A program made the position numbers and the translations under genes. From assembly GCA_030704615.1 (NCBI GenBank), contig CM060731.1:10726001-10790000 (forward strand): DNA of 64,000 nucleotides, written 5' to 3'. Origin of the DNA: Takakia lepidozioides (lineage: Eukaryota > Streptophyta > Takakiopsida > Takakiales > Takakiaceae). The notes beneath the pieces are model-generated. The model was not told the DNA's origin. It did not search any database and saw only the letters and a list, made by a program, of their open reading frames with translations. Each line of letters opens with the position of its first letter. Positions within the stretch are counted from its first letter, which is position 1. Shown here in pieces: positions 12,101 to 22,462 of this stretch.

Positions 12101-12440
12101 CAATCTTGGTCACAATGTCGGAGTCCAATGAGGGAAGTTGGTATAGGTAGCTAGCTAGATAATGAACACTCTCTATTTGAAAAAATTGCAAAAAACAATT
12201 ATGTGGTGAAATGGGAGCACCTGGTATGGGGCTGGCCATTTTGACCAACCTCTATGCTAACCACTTGTGTGTTCATTGGCAAATTAGGTGTCAATCTTGG
12301 TCACAATGTCGGAATTCAATAAGGGCTGTTGGTAGGGGTAGCTAGCTTGATCATGAACATAATTCAAAGTTAAAAGAATACAAAATATTATTCTGAGCTG
12401 AAATGGGAACACCCGACATAGGATTGTACATTGTGTCAAA
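9105..12440. repeat. Satellite array, about 18 units of 180-190 bp
   Basis: Every unit carries TGGGAGCACCTGG, a block like GGGGCTGTGCATTTTG and TTGGTATGGGTAGC. Units start near 9135, 9310, 9500, 9700, 9890, 10075, 10350, 10540, 10730, 10925, 11105, 11287, 11467, 11647, 11826, 12015, 12210 and 12400. One short partial unit lies near 10160. Left-hand units (to about 11000) carry ATGTCGGATTTCTATGAGG followed by TAAGT. Right-hand units carry GAATTGAATGAGGG instead, and four of them (11287-11950) are nearly identical with a period of about 179 bp. No coding frame is conserved, so short ORFs here are repeat artefacts. Confidence 0.93.
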
Positions 12441-12599
12441 TCACTATCCCACCTACCTCTAAGATATGGGCGCCTCTTGCATGTATTTATTAAGTTTGAA
12501 ACATGCTATTACACATCTATCATGTGGAATCGGGTATAGTCAAGAAATCCGCAAAAATAGTATCTATCATAGCCTCATCTTTCCTTGCGGCGGCACGAC

Positions 12600-13800
12600 C
12601 TTCTCGACGAATAGGCAGTTGACCACATAATCCAACATGGGGTCAAGTACAACTCCGTGTCCTTCTCGAGGTACTGGCACTCCAATGAGTTGACAATAAA
12701 TTGTGAAGTACACAACATGCTATTGTTATCTTTGGGACACGATCAACTCTCGCATTCACCTTCTTCAGAATTCTCCACCTCCCCTTAAACAAAAGCATTC
12801 TCAATGGAGACTCTACCGGCATTCATTTGTCTGTCAAACCTAACTTTATCTTGGTTACCATCAGGAGGTTTGAAGTTGCACATGAGGTAAGTGCGGCTAG
12901 GATAACCTGCATCACCAAGTAGGTAAGGTTGAATACGTCTCTCATCAACAACGACGACAAGCTCTTCCAGAATTGAAGTTGTGCATAAATAGATGAAACT
13001 TGGAATTGACCTCCATCAGCTGTCCCTCCTGGCACAGAACAACAAACATTCCAAAATATCTTATCCATGTCACATATAGCTTGGAGGACCACGAAGTTGG
13101 TGCTCGTCATGCTATAATAATATGGGTGCCATCTATGGAATCACAGACATTGGGAAATCTGCAAGCATCTTGAAACCCTACAATAATCCTATGAAGTCGA
13201 TCTCCATGTGGTATGGAGATATACTTTGCAAATAGTTTGTGTTCATCAATAAGTACATTGACAATAGGTCAACATATTTTCTGATTGTCGATGCTCCAAC
13301 ACCAAACCTGTCAGCCATGCACTTGTGCCATGGGCAAATTGATATAGGACAAGGCCAACAATCTTGCGAACCTCCAATGGTTGCCTTACAAGCATGTGAG
13401 CACGTGACTTGATCCATGGTTCAAGCTCCGTTACCAAGAACATGAAACTTGCAAATGGCATTCGATAAGCCTCCTATCCCTCATCTCGGAACTTGTATGC
13501 CATACCTCTCCCTCTATAATGTCCCAATGAGTGCATTGTCGAGGCTCTTTCCACCATGTCCTCCCAGGTTTGTTCTCTTCGTAGGCCAACATTGCCCAAA
13601 GAATGGGAAGAGATCTTGACAAAAGACTTGATTCGTCCAATTTCGGAAGTATAAGAGTTTTTCTTTTTTTTTGGATTGATGGAAACAATGTGGGAAACCC
13701 TCGTGGAACAAGAAGAGACACAAAGTACAATAACAAGTTCAACATCCTCTATCTTCACCTACAAATCCTTCACAAATTGACTGAGCCTCCAACCTAAACC
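12600..13800 (-). pseudogene. PIF/Harbinger-type (HARBI1-like) transposase, frameshifted
   Basis: A DDE superfamily nuclease read across several minus-strand frames. The N-terminal helical region includes FGVGASTIRKYVDLL near 13320-13260. The catalytic residues appear as IDGTHIII (near 13115), LLGDAGYP (near 12915) and VSIENAF (near 12810), followed by KGRWRILKKVNARV and CCVLHNLL. Known: this motif set defines the DDE_Tnp_4 family of PIF/Harbinger elements and domesticated HARBI1. Frameshifts and a stop after IDGTHIIIA show it is not a working gene as sequenced. I did not find terminal inverted repeats, so element ends are unknown. Confidence 0.85.
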
Positions 13801-15044
13801 TCCATCCAACCAAAATCCCATACCCTAATCCTTAAACCCTAGCTTGCCTGGAGGTAATTCTCAAGCTCTCAATCTTTGGTTGTCAGCTAGTGCAAATAAA
13901 TGGGCCTTCATGTTTTAGTAACTCTTATTCCTCCACAACCGCCCAGGGGGTGGAATTCCGTGCACATGTGCCCCAGATTCGTGTTGTGTGTGCTGAATGA
14001 GAAGGTCTCCAGTCTCCGTTGTTGGATTCAGTGTGATGCAGAGGGTGTTGCTGGATGTACTGGTCGCCACGAAGCTGGGTATGTTGTAGTTTACTTTCTA
14101 GCACAGCGGATCATTCTTCCTGGGGGGTTTTGGTCATGGAGGCTCTACCACCCACCCAAGCTAACCATTACAGACCTTCTTGTAACAAGGGGGCGAACCT
14201 AAAAAATGAGTACTCCTTTTTCTTCACTGTCTGATGCCAACTTGGAGCAGGGGTGGACGCCATAATGCTGATGAAATCTCTGTATTTTTGGTGCAGGATG
14301 GCAAAGTATGTAATGTCAGCATGGACGGTGGCTAAAATCACGGCAGGCAGCTTCGTTTTGGGCGTTGTTGTGGGGTTTCGTTTGAAGAACGCATTAAGAA
14401 AAGCAGCGGTGAGTATGCTGAAGAAACTGGAAGGGAATTGGCGAGTAGGGAAGCTCCTTTGCTCAATGCGTGTCTGGGACCATTCTGTGACGCGTTGTCG
14501 GTCAAAATATGTCTTGCTCTCTCCATCTTCGCCCACCCCAGTTACTCCGCCTGATTGTCAGGTTGTTGAGCTTTGACTGATCGATTCACCATAGCCATCG
14601 CACCGCCCGTGAAACCGAAGTTGGGGTCTCTCGAAATTGGATGAATCGCGCTGGATTTCTAACCTGTTGACCATCTTTGCTTTCTCTCTGTGGGGCGGCT
14701 CTTTGATTATGTGCAAAAGAACCAATCCAATGTGATCAAGTAGGGTTGGTTGGGCCAAGAAATCAAGACTATCTTCCCACCAGGAGATCGAGAGAACCGG
14801 CAGAAATGCGGCTTTTACAAGGACATTTAGTGTCATTGCCAACAATCCACATGGCAGCTTCAGTGGCGGACAGAACAGATAAGATTTAGTGACGAATGGA
14901 GACCGGACGGCTACATTTCTCTTGAAATGTATGGCTATCAGTGATGGCTCTTTTCCAGATGTACCTGGAAAGAAAAGCAGGGAGTTCCGGAACGGTTGAA
15001 GCAGAAAGGGATCCAGTGGAGCGTTCAGTTGTTTTTGTGGACTG
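13801..15044. other. Region without a recognised gene
   Basis: Two plus-strand frames (13900-14202 and 14253-14576) and a minus frame (14558-15181) are open but match nothing I know. The most protein-like stretch follows a splice-acceptor-like TTTTGGTGCAG at about 14288-14298: it would encode MAKYVMSAWTVAKITAG, then a hydrophobic segment and a basic tail. It could be an exon of a small membrane protein, but nothing in the window completes it. Confidence 0.4.
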
Positions 15045-15790
15045 CCCATTCGTCCGATCTTCTGCGAATCACAGAGAGTGATTATCAGCCACCTATTACA
15101 CCCACCTATTACAAATGTCCAGACAAATATTGTTTGAACATAACGACCAGCCCTAGTAGAAAAGTCCCGAAATGTGGTCATGTAATGAATTGGCCGCTCA
15201 ATCTTCTGGCCCCCGACACAGTCCTTGGATCAACTTCAGACACGAAAACTTCAGGAAAGGGGGGATATGTCGTGAAGAATACAACGTACATGATCACGGA
15301 TGACCTGGAGATCACACCGACGTCAACCATCAAAAGCATTGTCCTACTCAATAAGCTGAAGGTGGAGAAGCTTGAAAGCTTCGAGACAGTTGTTGGCCCT
15401 ACTGAGGTACAATAGATTGAGGTTGAAAGCTTCTGGGTTGAGTTGGTAATTTATTGTTACATGACTATGACTCACAGGAGTCACAATTTGTTCTGTTTGT
15501 GATCGTGGATGTTTTGTATTTTGTGCACTCTGTAGAAGAAATGGCTTAGGTTCATGCCACTTTGTGCATGATGTCCGGTGTGGTAGCTGTATATAAGTAG
15601 TTCTCAATAAAGCAAAGTGTTTTGGTCGCACTTCATTCAACTGCGATCTCTCTCGATCTGAATTGGTCTTGGGTGCGTTGCTGTCCTACAGGCCTTGCAG
15701 CTGTTGCGAAGTTCTCTAACATCGATGTCTGCACTCACCGATGTCTTTGGAAACAACTCTGGAAAGCAAGGCCAAAAAGTGAGTAAGTGA
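15045..15790 (+). pseudogene. DUF674 copy A, 5' truncated
   Basis: This is the 3' part of a DUF674 gene (PF05056 family, plant-specific, biochemical role unknown). Homology to copy D begins abruptly at the codons for SDLLRITES near 15045; exon 1 and the start of exon 2 are absent. The remaining exon 2 (to 15406) has the zinc-ribbon-like YYKCPDKYCLN...KCGH and the signature GYVVKNTTYMITDDLEI, and ends at GAG|GTACAA. Exon 3 (15692-15790) follows CCTACAG and encodes ALQLLRSSLTSMSALTDVFG and a short tail to TGA. It forms one outer edge of the inverted duplication. Confidence 0.85.
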
Positions 15791-17240
15791 AGCCCACAAT
15801 CTCCTGACTGTTGTGGAGCAAGCCGGCTGCTGGTGAAGCTTAACATCTCATATATTGAATGAACATGATAGAGGGGAGGACTGAGGTTGCAGGAATGTCA
15901 CTACATGATACCGTGAGCTGTTGCAGCTAAGAACGATGATCTAATTTCTCCCTAGGTAGTGGTGAAAAGTGGGGCAGACATCTTCATTTTATTTGGTTTC
16001 TTTTTGGAAGACCATCATTCCATTTCTTTGCTTTGCTCTACCCAGGCACAAGGGCAACACACCTTTACTCCTCAGGGTTTCCAGTTCCCGAAAATTGTAG
16101 GGGGATGATCGCTGATGCAAACTGAGAATCGCCAAGGAGCAAGTTACGGGCAAAATCCTTGAAAGAGGCAGTAACAATACAGCTTGAATTATATTTCTCT
16201 GGCACACATGATAGATGGACTAGTATTTGGCAAATCTGGGATGTGCATCAACTTTGAAGAAAAGCTAGTACAGAGTGCTAGTTGCACGCATTCAAAAAAC
16301 CGTAAGTAAAGATTGTGTGGAGAGCAGTCCTGTGTACGCATGCACTCAGAAACGATAACGTTTCTACTTGCAATTGACACAAAAAAGTTTGAGCCCTGTC
16401 GTTCGCCCAAAACTTTACTCTGGAATTCAAGACATTCGTGCAACAAACATCAATTCAAATACATGAATCTCATTCATTGAACTACCTGAGAATGCTCAAA
16501 AATTATTCTACTGACGACTTTGGGATTCCGTGCGGTTCACGTGGAGCAGTGGGCCTCTGTACAAACCTCCAAAGCTCAAGAACTTAGTTATTTACAGCCA
16601 TAACATCTCCCCTCCACGAACTTCAAGATGTGGAAGAGCGTGACAATGTACAGCAAGGGCTCCAGGGCTGCGTTGAGAGCGATTCGGTAATAACCCTGCA
16701 CTGCAGAAAACATCTGGTTTCAGGCGCGGAAGACCCGAAAACGGCCTCAACGCCAAACCTGCAACTAGCCCATCTCAAAACAGCCCATGTGACTATTGAA
16801 TCAATCATAATGCTCGGGCGGCGCTTCTAGTTGCTTCTGATGCGAGCCTGGCAAGCTACCTTCACATCGCTGAATGTCTGCCATGGCATCCGACGTTCCT
16901 CTTTCATGAGAAGCACAGCGCCGCAGAGGTTATGCATGTCAGTGAAATTGTCGGTACCCAAATTCACCTACACCTGATACTGGAACATGACACGTGCACA
17001 TGTAAGGGATTCAAGGCGAGGAGGCCATTGAAGAAATCGAACTGCACATTGATGAGCCGCCGGCTCCTTTCTAGAACCCCAAAGGTGCGATCGTTGAGTT
17101 TCCATCCTCCCTTCTCTCTACTCAATCTCGCACAGGTCCTCAGCTTGAGCTGCGTTCAACTTCAGTGCGAAGGGTGACCTTTGAGGATTTTGACTGCTGA
17201 TTAACAATATTCAAAGACTAGGTGAAGAGTTCTAGACAAC
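15791..17240. other. Intergenic region between DUF674 copies A and B
   Basis: It holds the 3' flank of copy A (to about 16450) and the upstream region of copy B. The whole stretch is repeated in inverted orientation at about 22460-21404. Bases 17052-17177 contain a short upstream ORF starting MSRRLLSR that is also open upstream of copy D. No separate gene is seen. Confidence 0.7.
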
Positions 17241-18986
17241 ATGCAGGCAGGTGCAGCAGAGAGCCCCGCGAGCGTTCCAGTCACTCTGCTGAGGAGCAAA
17301 GTCGACGGTCGTGTGCTATACATGGAGGCGGGCAAAGACTTTGTGGACATTCTGTTCAGTTTTTTGACTCTTCCAACAGGGTGTATCATCAGATTGCTTT
17401 CTGAAGGTATCTAACTATTGAGTCAAACTTGTCGACAGACTGCAGCTGTCATGAGCACTATCTAAGCTCATTTTAAATACAAAGATCTAGATTCTGCGGC
17501 ACGTTTGACTCTGTTGAGCTTCTCCCTAGAACAGTCATTCTACAGCAAAAGAGTAGAGGCAAGTGGCCCTCGCCGCTGATGGTGGCCATATATTATATCA
17601 TGAATGTCGGGCAATGAGCTTCCCTTGCCGCATATGCTTGGGAGTATAAGAGCGAGCTGAGATCTCCTACTACCGGAAAACTCCAGCTCGGTGTCATGGT
17701 TTTTGGTAAGTCTTGAGAGTCATGTGCTATAAGGTTGCTCTAAGTTGCTCTCCCTCTTCACTGTTGCTTTCAAGTGCCATATTGGCGGTAGGCATCCATG
17801 TAGCTGTAGCCTCTGCGGACCGATCGTCAGAACCCCAGATGATCTATGCAGACCATGAAGCATTGCATTAAAATACAGGGTTCATCCACCGAACTTCCAG
17901 TTCGAATGTCTGAATTTTCTGGTCTTGCTGTGCATGACCTCCGCAACGTAGGTGCACATTTGAAGGCGATGGGAGCCCTATCGAATCTCTTCGAGAGCGT
18001 AGTGAAACTTGATTGTTCGGTTCTCTATGTTGACAAGGAGGTACTTGTGGACCCTAAACCAGCAACTGGCTCTCTTCAGTCCGAATTTCTGCGAATCACA
18101 GGAAGTAACACCTATTACACATGTTCAAGCGATAGGTGTGTTCGTAGTTTTGCAAGAAGAAGAGGACCTTTTAATAACTCTATAACTGTGCCACCTGTGC
18201 CTTGTATGAACATGACTACGAGCTTTGGTATCATTTGTCCGAAATGCAATATGACAATGGATGTTCCGCTCAATCTTCTCGGCCCCGACCTGGCCCCCGA
18301 CCTAGTCCTTGGATCAACTTCAGACCCGGAAACTTCAGCAAAGAAGGGATATGTTGTGAAGAATACAATGTACATGATCACTGATGACCTGGAGATCACG
18401 CAGACTTCAACCATCAGAAGCATTGTCCTACTCAATAAACTGAAGGTGGAGAAGATGACTGATCTTGAAAGCTTCGAGACGGTTGTCGGGCCTCTTGAGG
18501 TATACCTCCTTCGAAAAGACCTCAACAGTGTCGAATGGGGATCTTTCCCTTCAATGTATGTCGAAAGCTTTCAGAATGAATAATCTGTCATTTTGTTGGA
18601 TTTGTGTCAACGATGACTGTGACATACGGTTATTGTCGACATGAGGCGACTGTACTTGGCGGCTTCTGCGATATATGTAGTCACAATGTGTTCTGTTTGT
18701 ACTGATCGGGATGTTTCGTGTTTTGTGGCCCCACTGTCTAGTACAGAGAAAGGTCAGTGGTTGAACTTGATGCATGCTGTCCAGTGTAAGTACCAATTTG
18801 AAGCGAAAGTAACTTAGCCTAGTGATTGGCCCTCAAGTGCGAGCTCACTAGATCTGAACTGATCTTGGGTACGTTGCTGCCGTACAGGCCTTGCAGCTGT
18901 TGCGAAGTTCGCTAACATCGACGTCAGTACTCAACGATGTTTTTGGGAACAACTCTGCAAAGCAAGGCCAAAAAGTGAGGAAGTGA
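17241..18986 (+). CDS. DUF674 domain protein, copy B (intact, three exons)
   Basis: Exons are 17241-17406, 17952-18499 and 18888-18986, giving 270 aa. Exon 1 begins at ATG and carries the family N-terminus VLYMEAGKDFVDILFSFLTL. It ends in codon phase 1 at GAAG|GTATCT. Exon 2 opens after AACGTAG and has HLKAMGALSNLFESVVKLD, a zinc-ribbon-like region (YYTCSSDRC ... CPKC) and KGYVVKNTMYMITDDLEI. It ends in phase 0 at GAG|GTATAC. Exon 3 follows CGTACAG and encodes ALQLLRSSLTSTSVLNDVFG and a lysine-rich end. The same junctions recur in copies A, C and D, which supports the model. If intron 2 were retained, translation would stop at 18583. The family is plant-specific with no assigned activity. It is the only complete uninterrupted copy here. 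Confidence 0.85.
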
Positions 18987-20504
18987 AGCCCACAATCTCC
19001 TGACTAGTTCGGAGCAAGCCCGCTGCTGTGAAGCTTAACATCGCGTTCAATGCACATGATAGAGGATGTAGGAACGCGATGATACTTTGAGCTATTGCAA
19101 CTGCGAATGATGATCTAATTTCTTCCCTGGTGGTTAAGAATCTGGCAGACATCTTGGAAGGCTCTCTCATTCCATTTCTTTACTTTGTCTCCACCCCACC
19201 CATAAGAACTTACTCCTCAGGGGTTTCCAGTTCCTGAAAAATGTAGGGAGATGATCAGCTGATGTAAATTGAGAATTGCCAAGGAGCAAGTATCGAGCAT
19301 AATCCTTGAAAGAGTCACTAACATGCCTGAATCCTATATCTCTGGTACACGTCCGAGGGACTCGAAGCAAATCTTGGATGTGCATCAACTTTGAAGAAAA
19401 GCTAGCACAGAGCTAGTACACTGCTAGTAGCATGCATTCTATAAGCATATAAACAAATGCTGTAAGTAAAGATTGTCTGTAGAACAAGTTCTGTTTTACA
19501 GGTGCAAAGAAAAATGATTACGTTCCTTAGATAGGAACTATACTAGGAAATTGAAGACATTCAGGCAAACAACATCAATTCAATAATACATGAATTGTAA
19601 TTGAATGTACGCTATCAGAGAATGTCCAAGAACTATTCTACTGATTACTTGGGAATTTAATGAGTTGCACTTGGAGGAATGGACAGTGTTTAAACCTTCC
19701 AAGCTCTAGGACCACTCTGAAGTCTCCTTAAGAAAATTGTGAACATGAAAACTGGAACTTACTTCCTCTGATCTTCATCTCAATAAAACATCCCAAGTTT
19801 GCACAAAAGCTAGCCTGAGAGTACTAATAAACAGTGAACATTCACTGTCCAAGTGTACTCAAAATCCATAATAAGTGAACGAATTTTTGATCTATAAAAT
19901 GTTCACAGAGAACTCGCAAAATTAAAGCATTCACAGAATGTCAATTCAGAAAACGTCGGAGTGACAATAATAGGCTTCCAACTACATGCTTACTACACAA
20001 TGTCATGGAGGAGACTCCCTTAACAATACAATAGAAGCTATCAAGCTGGTTGTTAACGTTAGAGTTACTGGCGAAATAGTCCAGCCAACACCAACATCTG
20101 GTAATTTATCACAACCCATGTGATGTATCATACATTGAAAATACAGAATGGTAAGTTTTCTAGCATACTTTCCTCTCCTCCATTCCTTCCCTCCCCTACC
20201 CGTACGGCCATGAATAGGGTTGAGAGAGGAGAGGAAAGTCACTACAATGTACCTGTGAACAGTTTTCCCATCATTCTGATACATTCTCCACAGAGGCCAA
20301 AAAGAAAACCTTAACATTCTCGGATCAGATCTGGACATTTGATATGCAGAAAAAGCGCTGTCAAAAGTGGGCATGTTGCACAACGCTCTTGTTGAAGAGC
20401 AGGAGCTACAACTTAAGACTGTCTTAAAACTGTGACACTGAGAGAATGACACAATGAAATTTTCAGGCCATTATAATGTAGACCTGTGAAAAGAACCCAC
20501 CTTA
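18987..20504. other. Spacer of the DUF674 inverted duplication
   Basis: The first part (about 18987-19700) matches the 3' flank of copy A at 15791-16500 in the same orientation, consistent with A and B being tandem duplicates. The rest, to about 20500, shows no gene I can recognise. It lies between the two arms, next to the break in copy C. Confidence 0.6.
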
Positions 20505-21403
20505 AAAGCCAGGTGCTGGTCCACAAGTACCTCCTTGTCAACATAGACAGCCGAACTATCAAGTTTCACTACGCTCTCGAAGAGATTTGATATGGCTGCC
20601 GTCGCCTTCAAATGTGAACCTGCATTGCGGACATCATGCAGCAAACCAGACATTCAGACAACTGGAAACTCGGTGTATGAACCTTCCACTGTCATCGTCT
20701 GTATAAATCGTCTGGCCCGGGTTCTGTTCGGTACGCAGAGCCTAAAGGTAGACCGTAACGTCATGGGAATCGGGATGCTTGCGCCATTAAGGCACTTAAA
20801 AAGCAACAGTGAAGAGGGAGAGAAACTTAGAGCGATCTTACAGCACTTGAGCGATTCTCTCACGCAAAGACACCAAGCTATCTAGAATTCTCCGGTAGTA
20901 GTCCTAGATCTCAGAACACCCTGTTCATGACCGCACCTTGCAGTACTTCCAAGAATATACGGCAAGGGAAGCTCATTGCCTGGTATGAGTCCCTACGTTG
21001 GACTCCTCAAAATTGACTCGATCACAGGATTTCGTTACTGAGCCTTGTCTCGGGCCATAATATAATGCCACCATCAGCGGCGAGGGCCAGTTGTCTCTAC
21101 TCATTTGCTGTAGACTGTTCTAGAGAGAAGCTCAACAGAGATAAACATGCCGCAGAAGGTAGATTTGTTTGCAACATGGGAGCACTTGCTCATGACAGAT
21201 GCAGTCTGTCGACAAGTTTAACTCAAAACTTAGATACCTTCTGAAAGCAATTTGATGAAACACCCTGTTGGAAGAGTAAAAAAACTGAACAGAATGTCCA
21301 CAAAGTCTTTGCCCGCCTCCATGTACAGCACACGACCGTCAACTTTGCTCCTCAGCAGAGTGACTGGTACGCTCGTGGGGCTCTCTGATGCACCTGCCTG
21401 CAT
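20505..21403 (-). pseudogene. DUF674 copy C, 3' truncated
   Basis: Exon 1 is intact at 21403-21238 (166 nt, the same length and phase as copy B, ending GAAG|GTATC). Exon 2 starts at 20619 after TGCAG and encodes HLKATAAISNLFESVVKLD and YVDKEVLVD. Homology then ends near 20505. The zinc region, the GYVVKN signature and exon 3 are missing, so no functional protein is expected. C is the minus-strand counterpart of B. Confidence 0.83.
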
Positions 21404-22462
21404 GTTGTGTAGAACTGTGCAGCTAGTCTTTGAATATTGTTAATTATCAGCAGTCAAAATCCTCAAGGTTCCGCTTCGCACTGAAGCCTCACTGAAGTTG
21501 AACGCAGCTCAAGCTGAGGACCTGCGCGAGATTGAGTAGAGAAATGAAATGAAATGAAATGGTACTTTATAACGTCCTCGGAAAGAGAAGGGAGGATGGA
21601 AACTCAACGATCGCACTTTTGGGGTTCTAGAAAGGATCTGGCGGCTCATCAATGTGCAGTTCGATTTCTTCAATGGCCTCCTCGCCTTGAATCCCTTGCA
21701 TGTGCACGTGTCATGTTCCAGTATCAGGTGTAGGTGGCGACAATTTCACTGACATGCATAACCTCTGCGGCGCTGTGCTTCTGATGAAAGAGGAACGTCG
21801 GATGCCATGGCAGACATTCAGTTATATGAAGGTAGCTTGACCGGCTCGCATCACAAGCAACAGAGTAAAGTTTTGGGAGAACGACAGGCTCAAACTTCTT
21901 TGTATCTTAGGAACGTTATCGTTTTCCTTAGTGCATGCGTACACAGGACTGCTCTTCACACAATCTTTACTTACGGTTTATAGAATGCGTGCAACTAGCA
22001 CTCTGCAGGCTCTGTAATAGCTTTTTCTTCCAAGTTGATGCACATCCGAGATTTGCCAAATACTAGTCCATCTATCATGTGTGCCAGAGAAATAGAATTC
22101 AAGCTGTATTGTTAGTGCCTCTTTCAAGGACTTTGCCCCTTGGCGATTCCCACATCAGCGATCATCTCCCTACATTTTTCAGGAACTGGAAACCCTGAGG
22201 AGTAAGATCTGTGTTGCCCTTGTGCGTGAGGTAGAGCAAAGCAAAGAAATGGAATGATGGTCTTTCAAAAAGAAACTAAATAATTGAAGATGTCTGCCCC
22301 ACTTTTAACCACCAAGGGAGAAATTAGATGATCATTCTTAGTTGCAATAGCTCACAGTATCATGTAGTGACTGCATTCCTGCAACCTCAGTCCTCCCCTC
22401 TATGATGTTCATTCAGATGTGAAGCTTCACCAGTAGCCGAACTAGTCAGGAGATTGTGGGCT
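21404..22462 (-). other. Upstream region of copy C and 3' flank of copy D
   Basis: An inverted counterpart of 15791-17240. It matches over almost the whole length apart from small indels and the short LINE-tail insertion at about 21541-21583. No gene is seen. Confidence 0.7.
21541..21583 (-). mobile_element. Very short 5'-truncated LINE insertion
   Basis: On the minus strand it reads TTCCGAGGACGTTATAAAG followed by a short link and an (ATTTC)n tail. The same sequence ends the full LINE at 44466-44505. It is absent at the matching site upstream of copy B (about 17112), where the target reads through. A duplicated AGA or AGAGA flanks it. It looks like target-primed insertion truncated to about 45 bp. 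Confidence 0.75.

Noticed and set aside
9141-12440. Satellite array considered as a CRISPR-like or regularly spaced repeat array
   Set aside because: Whole units repeat without unique spacers, and the context is a plant nuclear genome.
13900-14576. Two plus-strand open frames, one with a membrane-like segment
   Set aside because: No family is recognised and no flanking exons complete them. Kept only as a note in the region entry.
14558-15181. 207-aa minus-strand open frame
   Set aside because: Its first part is the antisense of DUF674 copy A exon 2, and no domain is recognisable in the rest.
18500-18583. Extending DUF674 exon 2 of copy B to the stop at 18583
   Set aside because: The family C-terminus is in the exon at 18888-18986, and the GAG|GTATAC donor position is shared by copies A and D.
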